From NCBI RefSeq assembly GCF_041260155.1, contig NC_091938.1, positions 20,599,632 to 20,663,631 of the forward strand: a stretch of 64,000 bases of DNA. Reading direction: 5' to 3'. This stretch comes from Ptychodera flava (taxonomy: Eukaryota; Hemichordata; Enteropneusta; Ptychoderidae). The translations under genes and the position numbers were made by a program. The notes below the pieces were generated by a model, which had not been told where the DNA came from, did not search any database, and saw nothing but the letters and a program-made list of their open reading frames with translations. Below, in pieces: positions 53,759 to 64,000 of the stretch; within the stretch, counting starts at the first letter, position 1; every line of letters begins with the position of its first letter.

Positions 53759-56700
53759 TAATGCGCCAGTCAATGTAAACCCCCACCCCCCATCTCGGGC
53801 GATACGGGACAAATGTGGGGGATTAGACCGTGTGTGCCATGAAACTGTGCCCGAGGGGGTGGGGCAATTGCCTCGTTTTGATCCCCCTATTCCTTTGACG
53901 GACAGGCCCAGAAGATGTTCGTAAATAACTACGCATGCGCACGTATGCAGGGCCTGAAAATTACCCTGATCCGAGGTCCCGGACCAGTGATTTTTTATCC
54001 CGAACCAGTACAAATTACCCCTAAAAAGTCCGCAGACCAGTACAAACGGGAGCCAATTTATTTTGCAAGGGAATTTACAGTGTTTTTCCCAGATTGTGTT
54101 CTAGTGTCTTTTGACGAAAAATTAGAAACTACGTCCCCCCAAAATATCGAAGTTACTGAAACCATGGAGGTAGCAGATATGCACTGAAGCGAGTTACACT
54201 AAAACCAAAGGCCCATGAGAGACTACGTCTCCTAGCTACAAAATTTCAATAATTATTGCGTCTTTAAGTCAATCAAACATTTAAAATTTAGTCTATTTCT
54301 TTCATCACAATGGTAACTCTAAAGGAAAATCAGTTACTCTATTACAGTTTGCGATTCATGATATGAGCCAGGCGATGTGCGTCCACTAGCCGCTGCACTG
54401 CAAAAATCAAATGACGCGGGCCACGTACTCATTTTACATGTAAAAATTAATGTGGTAAAAACCAGACCATAGCCTCAGCTAAAAATATTAGCAACCCCAA
54501 AGTTGTGTGAAAATATTATATCTCTGTATATCAAAGTAGTATTTTGCAGTAAAATTCTCTGAAGGAGTCTCATTACAACTTTCCGATCGTCCGTAGCAAG
54601 CAAGCTTCTGAATTTAGAAGGTCACCATGCTGAATTCCTTATATAGTCAAGATTGGTCCTGGGACCAATGGGAAAAAACAGAAATTTTCAGGCCCTGGTA
54701 ATGGTATGTTGTTGATCAGACCGGTAGCATGGCGGAAGGTGGCTGTCATGGCCATGTGAGCCGGTAAGCAGCTTTTCGACAGGCTATTGATGAACACGAA
54801 GCAGCAATATTCAGAGGTGTGTATGACAGTATATTTGTGATTGATGGCTAAAAATATCGAAAACCAAATAAATGATTTTCATCCGCGGTGTATTCTTATT
54901 TTTTGGAAAATTGAACATACCGTACGCAAAATTCCCACATTTTTCCACGTGAGCGTGACATTTCGGATGTTCACGATGCGTCATCGACATGATCCAGCAC
55001 TAAAAAGACCTCCGGGTCAACTCTATTTTGATAAAACTTAAAGGGACAAAGTCAGCCACTTTTCATGAATTTTGTTTGATGTGAGATACTTAAGCAATAA
55101 CCCCCGCCGCAGGAGGGTATACACGAGATTTTGGTACAATGCGCGACATATAGCACGAGCCGATAGGCGAGTGCTATATGGAGAGAATTGTACCAAAATC
55201 GAGTGTATACCCGACTGCGAAGGGGGTTATTGCTATTATATTATATCAACTTGCGTGTATTTGTTGTCTTACTTGGGTATTTTCATCACTCTAAGCCCCA
55301 AATGCAGAAAACGGACGTCTGAGAGATCGAACGTCGGAAATTCTGCGCCCGAGACCGAGCATTTTTATAAGTTGGGATTACGTACAGGCACACAGTATCC
55401 TACGATAAATACGCATTACATTCATATCGACATTGCATTTTATTTGCATGCAACACGAATGATACCACTTGTCAAAAAATACCTGCTGCACTCACACAGA
55501 AAATGGGTCAAGAGTTCAAATCAAAAGAAAAAAGTAACAATTTTTTTCGTAAATTTACATAAGAACAATAGTCCTGGCTTTTTTGGCATACTAAAAATAG
55601 ATTTGTCTCATTCTGTACCGCATACCGTCGCGACATTCAGTGGTGGCACAGTGAAGTGTATTACAGGATCTATTTTTGATGGATAATTGGACGTTAATTG
55701 TACCAGAAAACAAGTAGTTTTAAAACAATCCAGACTTGCGATGACTGCAACTGTGATGAACAGTTGTGCAGATTCTGAGTGTGTTGCCCGATACAGGGAG
55801 ACCTGAAAGCTGACACTGCTCGTTGCATTTGATGTCAAATATCGTCGCATGAGTTGCAGTCGCCAGGAGTCATCCCACTGTTATTTTGAACTTCTTGGTC
55901 TACATCGTTAGGACATCCCGATCTGTTATAGCCCAAACTTTGGTAAATAATATCTGACATACCGTTACTGTGAGGAAGTGTCAATTTATTTGTGTATGAA
56001 CGAATACTATCTTCATTTTAAAAGAGATGTACTATGATATATCGCGTCTCGACTCCCGCAATATCAAGCAAAGTGCACGGTGCGCTGTCGCCCTAATATT
56101 TGTGTGCATCATACCCCAAACGTGCTGCTTCAGAGATGTCTTTCATCATCGATCCAAACTTATTTAGACCAAGAGGTGAGTTACAGACCCATACTTTATC
56201 TGTGTATCAAAATTCGGTCTTCGGTCTTTGAAACAAAGTGGACTGTTTGGGTCTTTCTCGAAAGTCTATGGTTAGCAAATGCACCGACCGGGCAATTTTC
56301 GAAAATGCTGGTCTAGGGGCCCGTTTTAGCATTGCTATCAGTGCTAAAATAGTATTTTAGCATCGGTGGAATGAGCTCTCGTCAAATCAGAATGGCGCAT
56401 GGTAGCATGATATAATATAATACTTATTTTGTTTGACATGTTGAAAGATACTGAATGAATGAGTGACCATACATATATTCGACCCCAGTTTTATACAAAT
56501 TAAGTAAAACCATCGCGAAAACAAATTAATTCATTTTCGCGATGGTTTGCATGTATCGTGTCTAAAACCGGGGTCGAATATAAGCATGGTCAGCCATTCA
56601 TTCGGTATCTTTCGACATGTATCTCACATCAAACACTATTCATGAAAAATGGCCGACTTTGTCCCTTTAAATTGCTCGTGTATTTGGAAAACATGTTCGG

Positions 56701-57632
56701 TCACGACAGGATTCCCTTTTATGTCCGCTAAATGTATTATCAAATTTATTCATGATGACCCATATAGCTAGGGAAACAGTTCTGTTTTATCAGTGTGATC
56801 ATTCTGATCATCTGTTCTGTTGAGTTTTACACAGTATCTTTCTGCCGTGTTTTGTGATGAATAAACACGGATCATTATGAATTTTCATTCCTCTGCTTGT
56901 TTTAAATCAGTGCATGACTGATGTAGAATGTGCCATTGTGCTTGTAACATGAGAGCGAGAAGACAAAACAGCTGCACTTGTGAGATTGGACATCATGTAT
57001 CTTGTTTATCAGCTTTAATTAGTTTATTGAGGATTGGACATCATGTATCATGTTTATCAGCTTTAATTAGTTTATTGAGGTGACATGTCTTGTGTGATAC
57101 ATCTGGTGTTTTGAACTAATTAAATCATTTGTTCTAGCCTGAAATATGTTTATGCCTGACAACATACAAGCAAACAAGACTGAAAAATATATAAATTCTT
57201 GCTCCAAAATAGGTGAATTACGTGACAGTGACACCTCAAACTTTTATCTGGTCACAGTAGAAGTGGCTGAAAAACAAATGCGAAAAGTATGTTATTTTCC
57301 TGGATCTATTTGTGTTGATTGTGATAGACATTTGTGAACAGCATAAATGTCACAAAACCCTGTTTTAAATGATAAAAATTGTTCTAAAGTTGAACATGAA
57401 CTTTTTATATTGATGCAGGTTGTTACGACATGAAAATTCCAAAGAGTGGTTGTGTGTAGGAATTTACAAATTCCCCACCCCCATATGTGGGGGATTTACT
57501 TGGTTTAGGTGGGGATTTTCCAGATTGTCTTGCCCCAGGGGGTGGGGCATTTGGCAGATTTCACAGGACTAATTTCCAAATCCCCCACTATACCCCGAGG
57601 TGGGGGGGGGGTTTACATTGACTGGCGCGTAA
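53759..57632. mobile_element. 3.9-kb Harbinger-like element (TAA duplication) hosting a nested element
   Basis: Terminal inverted repeat GCGCCAGTCAATGTAAACCCCC from 53763 and its complement ending at 57628, with subterminal C-rich blocks ('gtgggggat') at both ends. TAA stands on each side (53759-53761 and 57630-57632), fitting the TWA duplication of PIF/Harbinger. Small ORFs at 53915-54187 and 57146-57337 are unassigned. No transposase was recognised. A TTAA-type element is inserted at 55042-56666. Confidence 0.75.
55038..56670. mobile_element. 1.6-kb TTAA-type element with two internal hairpins, nested
   Basis: AGGGACAAAGTC at 55042 and its complement GACTTTGTCCCT ending at 56666, flanked by TTAA at 55038-55041 and 56667-56670. 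This is the duplication used by piggyBac and Kolobok elements. Inverted similarity extends over about 45 bp. Just inside each end lies a large fold-back: 55090-55236 (arms around 'gagattttggtacaat') and 56453-56603 (arms around 'ttcgcgatggtt'). Confidence 0.85.
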
Positions 57633-59330
57633 GTCTTTGAGAATTGGTGTAGTTGTGCGATTCCGTACTCGAAATGTCTCACCACGTAGAGATATTACAG
57701 ACCGAATTAATTTATACACAATAACGTACGACATATGAAACGCGCGCTTTGCGTTGAAATGATGCAAGGTAATCATTGTAGAGAAACAGGGTTTCATTAA
57801 GACACTGACCGCTTTTTTGGAAATTTATACTCTTTCATTGCTGCTGAGAATCAAGTCCTGGTCCGAGTCCTTTGAGTGCCACTCTCCTTGTTGTGAGTGC
57901 CTTCGGCACCACATCGAGAGTCTCTCGCGGTGTTTAGATGTAGATCTGATATGCGTCGTTCCTCCATCTGAACGGGTTTTCACTAAGTTATGAAACAGGC
58001 GACATTAAAAAGTAGGCGGCTTGCAGCTGCATAGCAACTGGCACGACCACATATTTGTCGGGGGAGGGTAGAGGTGATTCTTGGAGGGGACGAAGGCCGG
58101 AAACTCTAAAAAATAAGCTTAAAATTCACTTTTTACAGCCAATTTAATACGCTTTTAGCATTTCTGGAAAGTCCTTGAAAATTACAACTTACTCGTAGAA
58201 ACTCCTGGAAAAATTGATCCTATGAAATTTGTTTTAATAGCAATAAATGTGCGGTCACCTTAGTGAAACTAAATAACGTGTTGTGCAAATATAGTTCCGG
58301 AAAAAGGCGTTTTGCACAACAAATATCTTTTTGAAATTGCTTACAATATTCCCGGAAAGTCATAGAATATTACTGTGACTTTCAGTGCATGAACCTTGAT
58401 TTAAAATTTACGCCTCAGTTCTATAAATATAGACACAAAACACATTGAAACACATAGAAGACAGGCGATGCAAGCCACTTCCCCATTCATTACAATTCTC
58501 ACCATGTCTTATTTTCACAACCCAGTTGTTAATTTTCACAACAGCCAAAACACAAAATATAGACACAAACCATATTGAAACACATACAAGACAAGATAGG
58601 TGATGTGTGAAGGCATTTCCTCTTAATTATAAATCAAATTAAATTTTTTGAGAATGGAAAGGCAATATGTATGACTTATTTATCATTTCTTAAAATACGT
58701 TTGCAAAAGCCCGGAAGTGTAATTGCACATCACTCAGACCTTGATAATGTGTTGATGCGTACACATTGACGCCTACTGCAGTGCAACACACGTGGGCCTG
58801 CCTAAGTTCAAACTTTAAGAATGGGGAAGTTTTTTGCCAGAAAAGTTCAGGCCACTGCATTCGAAATCAGTTTGAATCCATGTAATTACCTTCCCCTTGG
58901 TATGCTTCAAAACCCGAGATCGAACAGTAAAGCTTGACCTTGTGGCCCGCAATCGGCCATATTAAATGAAGATTGTGAGGGCTGGTAGGAGTAATACGCA
59001 GGTGTTCATTGGCGGACAGAATGGTCAACGCATAGGTGTAAGCAATAGCAGTAACTATAGAATCGTCCGTTGCAATTCATTACTCTTTTTCTTTATTGAG
59101 TCAATACACGCTAGCCATACTGGGCCATCGTAGGCGATCGTCTATTTAAGTTTGTTTCACATTCAACCTGCTGAATAATTTGATTACACAGCTTGTATTA
59201 CATGTTCGAACCATTTTAGAAGGTAAAAGACTTTTGCAATGAAAGAGTACAAATGTCAAAAAAGTAGCCGGCGCGGCAATATCATGAAAGTTACAGGTCA
59301 TCAGTTTCAACGGCTGCGAGCTCTTAATGA
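57633..59330. other. Non-genic DNA without a recognised element
   Basis: Two ~110-bp similar blocks near 58430-58500 and 58555-58620 ('aaatatagacacaaa', 'attgaaacacata', 'gacagg') suggest a small local duplication. Nothing else was recognised. Confidence 0.45.
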
Positions 59331-59334
59331 AAAC

Positions 59335-59409
59335 CCTGCTTCTGCCCACAGTCTGGATGAGCCAGTCTGGCAGGCTGGATCCGGCGGCATTAGCAATGCC
59401 TGCCAGCAT
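59335..59409 (-). pseudogene. Tyrosine recombinase fragment (DIRS-like)
   Basis: AGIANAAGSSLPDWLIQTVGR matches the A-x-x-G-(L/I)-P-D-x-L-I-Q-x-x-G-R-W region of DIRS-type tyrosine recombinases. It then leaves the family pattern after GR, so it is truncated. It follows an RT/RNase H-type fragment on the same strand, in the family's gene order. Confidence 0.6.
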
Positions 59410-59830
59410 TAGCAGTTCCTACTGGCAATGATTCAGTCTTTTTTGCATGAGCCAAATGCCAATAGCAAATTGGAATGCTGGTTCCTCAGGGCTCACAGAG
59501 CTGCGGTTCTATGCATATCATTCCGTAGGCATTGACCGCACACACGGAGGTCCCAGTTGGCGCAAATTGAACAAGCGACAAATATTGGGTACACCTCTTT
59601 TCATTGATTGAGACTAGCAAAGAACTGGGCAAGGTGACAGTGAACCAGTGAACTTTTTAGTAGCTGCTGAATCCGACTGTGCCGAGGCATCAGGTCATGA
59701 GACAGAGTCCTTTTTGTGTTGAGGAATGAGGTGGTGCTGTTCCATGTCAGTAGGATGTCGCACCACCACTTTGCGTCAGGGCGGAAAGCATCGGATAGCA
59801 TCGGATAGCTCTTCAATTCTTTGCTGAAAT
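59410..59830 (-). repeat. Retroelement-derived tandem unit, copy 1 (RT/RNase H fragment)
   Basis: Nearly identical to 61840-62239 and 63640-64000. On the minus strand it encodes AKWWCDILLTWNSTTSFL and then NWDL-type sequence, the WW-x(6)-WN signature at the RT/RNase H junction of DIRS/Ty3-type elements. No long ORF survives. Confidence 0.75.
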
Positions 59831-59907
59831 TGTGATAACAGTTACATTGTAGATCAATTGTATCTCTCAGTCCAGACTGCGGCTGCCCTATGCCGATTTA
59901 CTGTAAT

Positions 59908-61448
59908 TACAGCGCTTGTCTTTTTAGTGTGGAGTTTCAGGGTTTGGCACACACGGGTTTCTTGACTGTAACGTACAAGTTGTTGTACTCCGACACACAA
60001 ACATCAAAGGATGCGTCGATTGCCGCACGTTCTCTTATCATGCAGAATGTTACGGAGCTATAACACTGTAGCAGAACTTTTACCTAAGAGTGACAGTAAT
60101 CTTTCCCGATACAGGCGTATGATTGGTTCAAACCTTCGGAGTCTCGGTCAAACACACCGGAAGACTATTCCACTTAACATCAAGGGATGTGATTTGCACT
60201 AAAGGGCGTGATTTTTACCGGGAATATTTGAAGCTATTTGTTATGAAATTGACTAAACATTTATTTGTATTGTACCCTGAAGGGTAACACTCACTCAGTG
60301 TAGCCAGGTTTGACTTCCATAACGGAAACCACCTGTGTATTCAGTGTTCATCGAAACTTGCACATGAAAACTTGTTCCCGCCAAACTTTGCTCTCTGAGA
60401 GCAGCGGCGCAGATAGGCAGGCACAGATTGAACTCATTGCAATAAACAAGCATGAGTCTAGTACCAAGTCCAAGTCCAATACAGGGGAAAACGCAGACAA
60501 TTTTACACAACCCTTTTGGACTCGTACCTCTCGTCCTTATTAACGGACGTTTGCATGGATGTGGCTAAGAAGTTTGTGCACTGGCATCTCTGCTACACGA
60601 ATAAAGTGTGCCGCGTACCGGAGTTCAAATCCAAACCGTGCGGGTAAATTTGACATATGTGTTTTGGTTATTTTTCATCCGGGGGGGGGGGGGGGGTCAT
60701 CAAATTTTATTCGTCTGACAAAGGGGGGTCATCTTTTTTCACGAAAAATGCAGGGGGTCTATATTTTTTTGAACACCGGCGACAAGATTTTGCCGGCCCC
60801 CAAGGCCGTAAAAACTGAACGGTCCCTAACGGAGGGCTTCTCAGATTTGATGGCTTCTATGAACTCAACTTCAACGTCCAGGAACACTTTTTGTCGACCA
60901 CGGCGATAGTTTCTAGGGGGATTTACTGAACCGGTCTTGCAAAAATGTACCCAAATCTTCTTTTAATATGGTCGTTGCTGCCAATCGTAATTTCTTCGCT
61001 GTTTGTACATATGATCCACGAGGTACAAAACCGGTCGCCTTATCACCACCTATCTCCTCTATTTCGTGAACTACTTATTGCCGGAGATCACTGCTGGTTG
61101 CCTTTCCACGGGTGTAGGTTCTTCCCCGTGTATTTTGCATTATTTCGATAGATTACTCCAAGGCGAGAGCTATACGAAGATACGACGATCAAACGTGGGT
61201 CTTTTTCTGTTCAGACCGACAGTTGTGACCGTTAAAACAACTCGCTTAAATTTGCATGCAACAACACTGCACTGTGCGGCGGCATTCTCAGACGAAGACA
61301 GAAATGAAAACGTGTCGTCTGTCTTGGATAAAATGTTGCATTTCCGTCTGGTATTTCTTTGTGTCGAACTGTAAACCTTGGCTGTGCCAAACAAAAAATC
61401 CGTGTGTGCCAAACCCTGAAACTCCACACTAAAATGACAAGCGCTGTA
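59908..61448. mobile_element. 1.54-kb DNA transposon, TA target duplication, ~47-bp TIRs
   Basis: CAGCGCTTGTC, then TTTTAGTGTGGAGTTTCAGGG and GTTTGGCACACACGG, starts at 59910. Its complement ends at 61446. TA lies on each side (59908-59909 and 61447-61448). Interior ORFs (for example 61066-61374) show no transposase motif, so it is probably non-autonomous or decayed. Confidence 0.8.
60672..60825. mobile_element. Solo end of a GGGTCA-rich MITE
   Basis: Poly-G followed by 'gggggtcatcttttttcacg' and a final 'gaacggtccctaac', resembling the subterminal GGGTCA blocks and the (TTA)GGGAC ends of the Harbinger-like family at 9844. It lies inside the transposon at 59910-61446, so it is nested. Confidence 0.5.
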
Positions 61449-61489
61449 AGAGCATGACCTCAGTGAGTTGGGAGCTTTGAAATGTATCT

Positions 61490-62239
61490 TGATACCCAAA
61501 GCTAATCGTTTATTTTGTTTCGTGAAATGTCTCCGTCTCATACGTTGAGTTGCAGTACCTAGGTGAAACTCACTGTAAGTCCTGTGAGTTTGCCTTGCAT
61601 TTAATCTTCCAGAGGGGCACTTCAGGCAGGCGTTTAAGGCAGCCTTCGAAATTACAGGGAGGGGTGTGCCGGGGGAATTTGGGGGAGGGTCACTTTTTAG
61701 AAAACAGTTGAAGGGGGAGGGTCACTTTTTATAAACCTATCTTGGGGGAGGGTCACTTTTGACAGAAGTGATTTTCTGGTCAAACTTTGATTGTCCGTGT
61801 GATATTTCCCTGAATAGGAAATCACTAACAAAATACGTATTGGCAATGATTCAGTCTTTTTTTGCATGAGCCAAATGCCAATAGCAAATTTGAATGCTGG
61901 TTCCTCAGAGCTCACAGAGCTGCGGTTCTATGCATATCATTCTGTAGGCATTGACCGCACACACGGAGGTCCCAGTTGGCGCAAATTGAACAAGCGACAA
62001 ATATTGGGTTCATCTCTTTCCATTTGATTGAGACTAGCAAAGAACTGGGCAAGGTGACAGTGAACCAGTGAACTTTTTAGTAGCTGCTGAATCCGACTGT
62101 GCCAAGGCATCAGGTCATGAGACAGAGTCCTTTTTGTGTTGAGGAATGAGGTGGTGCTGTTCCATGTCAGAAGGATGTCGCACCACCACTTTGCGTCAGG
62201 GTGGAAAGCATCTGATAGCTTCGGATAGCTCTTCAACTC
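61490..62239 (-). repeat. Retroelement-derived tandem unit, copy 2
   Basis: About 750 bp matching 63295-64000 in the same orientation: 'agctaatcg', 'cgtctcata', 'aggggcacttcaggcaggcg', three GGGGGAGGGTCACTTTT blocks, then the RT/RNase H fragment (minus strand). It is separated from copy 3 only by the transposon at 62243-63284. Confidence 0.85.
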
Positions 62240-63287
62240 TTAGGCCAGGAAGAAAAAATAAATTGTTCATCGGAATCGCCGCTTCTACTTTGGCATATTT
62301 GGAAATTTTTTTTTTGATCCCGGCAAATTCTTACTTCCGCATTACAAATATTTTTAGTACTGCCGCTGGTGGCGCCCTACACTGTGTCGGGTTTTCGCGG
62401 GCACGGGATTTTGAATGAGACTTCATTCGTGTTCGGACTTGGTTGACCGCCAACACGTTGTTGTGACGTCTGAATTTGGCGAATCACGACGCAAAGTGGG
62501 TCGATTTGGCCAGAAATTTGCTCGTTTTGTAAAGGTTAGTACATGTCACATCATGAGTATTAATTTGATCGCCAACATTCGACGTGATGGCCAACAGTTA
62601 GTTCCAGAGACGCTATTCAGTGTTTGTCCTGATATTACGTTCGGCGATTTGTTCAACAAGATCGTGACAGCAGATATAGATGGACGGTGCATCCGATTGA
62701 ATGAAAATTGCATAGAAAGTATAAAAAATTACGGCAATGGCAAAACACATGGTTGCGTCGATGTTAAAGTACGATCTGAATGATGACTATATAACTTCAC
62801 TCCGATCACAGTACAGTGTTGTTAGACCATTGTGTAAAATGTGTATATATAGACAGTGGTAAAGAGGCCAAAACATGGGGCCAAAGTAAAATGAAAAAAC
62901 TCAGATGCTAGGTCCCACCAGGACAATATTAAAGGACAATACTGAATTGTTGAATTTCAGTGATTTGCTGTACATTTCAGTTTTTTTCTGAGAGAATTTT
63001 GAAATGCTCAGAATATGTTGTGCAAACACTAACTGTGAATGTAATGGCCTATGTTATTGTTGGGAAATATAGTATTGAATTCAGTTACCAGTATCAGTGT
63101 TTCTTGTCTGAGATATTTCTGGTAAAAAGGGAAACAATTATCTTGCCTTGTCTGCATGTGTGCAAAAATGCCAGAGAACCGCGTTTACCTTCGGCCTAAA
63201 AAAATAAAAAAAAAAATTTTCGCTCGCCGCTCCTGGGACTTGGTCCAAAAAATCCGATGAACAAGATTTTTTTTTCCTCTGGCCTTA
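62240..63287. mobile_element. 1.04-kb Harbinger-like element with a 122-codon ORF, TTA duplication
   Basis: GGCCAGGAAGAAAAAA, then TTGTTCATCGGA, starts at 62243. Its complement ends CTCTGGCC at 63284. TTA flanks both sides (62240-62242 and 63285-63287). The sister repeat at about 59822-59835 is an unoccupied version of the site, supporting the boundaries. Confidence 0.85.
62415..62783 (+). CDS. Unassigned 122-residue ORF inside the Harbinger-like element
   Basis: An open frame from ATG to TGA. No family was recognised. The second half (INLIANIRRDGQQLV, TFGDLFNKIVTADIDG, CIRLNENC) looks protein-like in composition. A GTTAGT donor-like site follows FARFVK (about 62535), so the start may be a first exon. 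It could be a captured host fragment, part of a Harbinger accessory gene, or a chance ORF. Confidence 0.35.
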   Translation: MRLHSCSDLVDRQHVVVTSEFGESRRKVGRFGQKFARFVKVSTCHIMSINLIANIRRDGQQLVPETLFSVCPDITFGDLFNKIVTADIDGRCIRLNENCIESIKNYGNGKTHGCVDVKVRSE

Positions 63288-63289
63288 GC

Positions 63290-64000
63290 TGAAATTGTAC
63301 CCAAGCTAATCGTGTGTTTTTGTTCGTGAAATGTGTCCGTCTCATACTTTGAGTTGCAGAACCTACGTGAAATGCACTGTAAGTCCTGTATGTTTGCCTT
63401 GCAGTTAATTTTCCAGAGGGGCACTTCAGGCAGGCGTTTAAGGGAGCCTTCAGAAATTACAGGAAGGGGTGGGCCCGGGGAATTTGGGGGAGGGTCACTT
63501 TTTAGAAAACAGTTGAAGGGGGAGGGTAACTTTTTATAAACCTATCTTGGGGAAAGTCACTTTTGACAGAAGTGATTTTCCGGTCAAAACTTTGAATGTC
63601 CGTGTGATATTTCCCTGAATAGGAAATCACTAACGAAAAACGTATTGGCAATGATTCAGTCTTTTTTGCATGAGCCAAATGCCAATAGCCAATTGGAATG
63701 CTGGTTCCTCAGGGCTCACAGAGCTGCGGTTCTATGCATATCATTCTGTAGGCATTGACCGCACACACGGAGGTCCCAGTTGGCGCAAATTGAACAAGCG
63801 ACAAATATTGGGTACACCTCTTTTCATTTGATTGAGACTAGCAAAGAACTGGGCAAGGTGACAGTGAACCAGTGAACTTTTTAGTAGCTGCTGAATCCGA
63901 CTGTGCCTTGGTATCAGGTCATGAGACAGAGTCCTTTTTGTGTTGAGGAATGAGGTGGTGCTGTTCCATGTCAGAAGGATGTCGCACCACCACTTTGCGT
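63290..64000 (-). repeat. Retroelement-derived tandem unit, copy 3 (runs off the window)
   Basis: Same content and order as 61490-62239, very similar throughout, and cut by the right edge of the window within the RT/RNase H fragment. Confidence 0.85.

Noticed and set aside
55072..55686. 204-codon plus-strand ORF
   Set aside because: It starts at the TIR of a TTAA-type element and runs through its large hairpin. No protein motif was found, so it is most likely chance.

Overview
The window is a stretch of animal nuclear DNA: genes split by introns with normal GT/AG ends, about 38-40 % GC by eye, many microsatellites, and a dense load of small cut-and-paste transposons plus tyrosine-recombinase (DIRS-like) retroelement debris. 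Gene content (a rolling-stone-type membrane protein, a GT31 glycosyltransferase, an O-fucosyltransferase-fold type II membrane protein, an exon-shuffled modular receptor-like protein) and TE content fit a marine invertebrate, probably an invertebrate deuterostome such as a hemichordate or cephalochordate. The species call is inference only. All recognised genes lie on the minus strand.

Layout. 1-1,000: one exon of a rolling-stone-like gene that continues off the left edge. 1-6,600: intergenic DNA with microsatellites and MITEs. 6,694-7,992: a GT31 (beta-1,3-galactosyltransferase family) gene with an intronless CDS and a small 5'UTR intron; its DxD motif is altered. 8,354-15,390: transposons, including a TTA-flanked element filled with a ~181-bp tandem repeat. 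17,567-28,744: an apparently complete eight-exon gene for a 674-residue type II membrane protein with an O-fucosyltransferase-like domain. 32,181-35,649: a tandem copy of its catalytic exons, dead by a frameshift and several nonsense codons. 37,408-37,611: a broken exon of the modular family described next. 38,000-41,350: minisatellite and DIRS-like debris. 41,655-50,194: a modular type I membrane protein gene, with five phase-1 module exons and a transmembrane exon; three modules carry frameshifts. 50,900-64,000: almost wholly transposons, nested in one another, ending in a tandem array of a retroelement-derived unit split by two different DNA transposons.

How the genes relate. The two glycosyltransferase-type proteins would act in the Golgi or ER lumen on glycoproteins. 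The modular protein would sit at the cell surface. There is no sign of a shared pathway. The local story is tandem duplication followed by decay: an active and a dead copy of the fucosyltransferase-like gene, and intact and broken modules of the modular family, with decay helped by MITE and microsatellite insertion.
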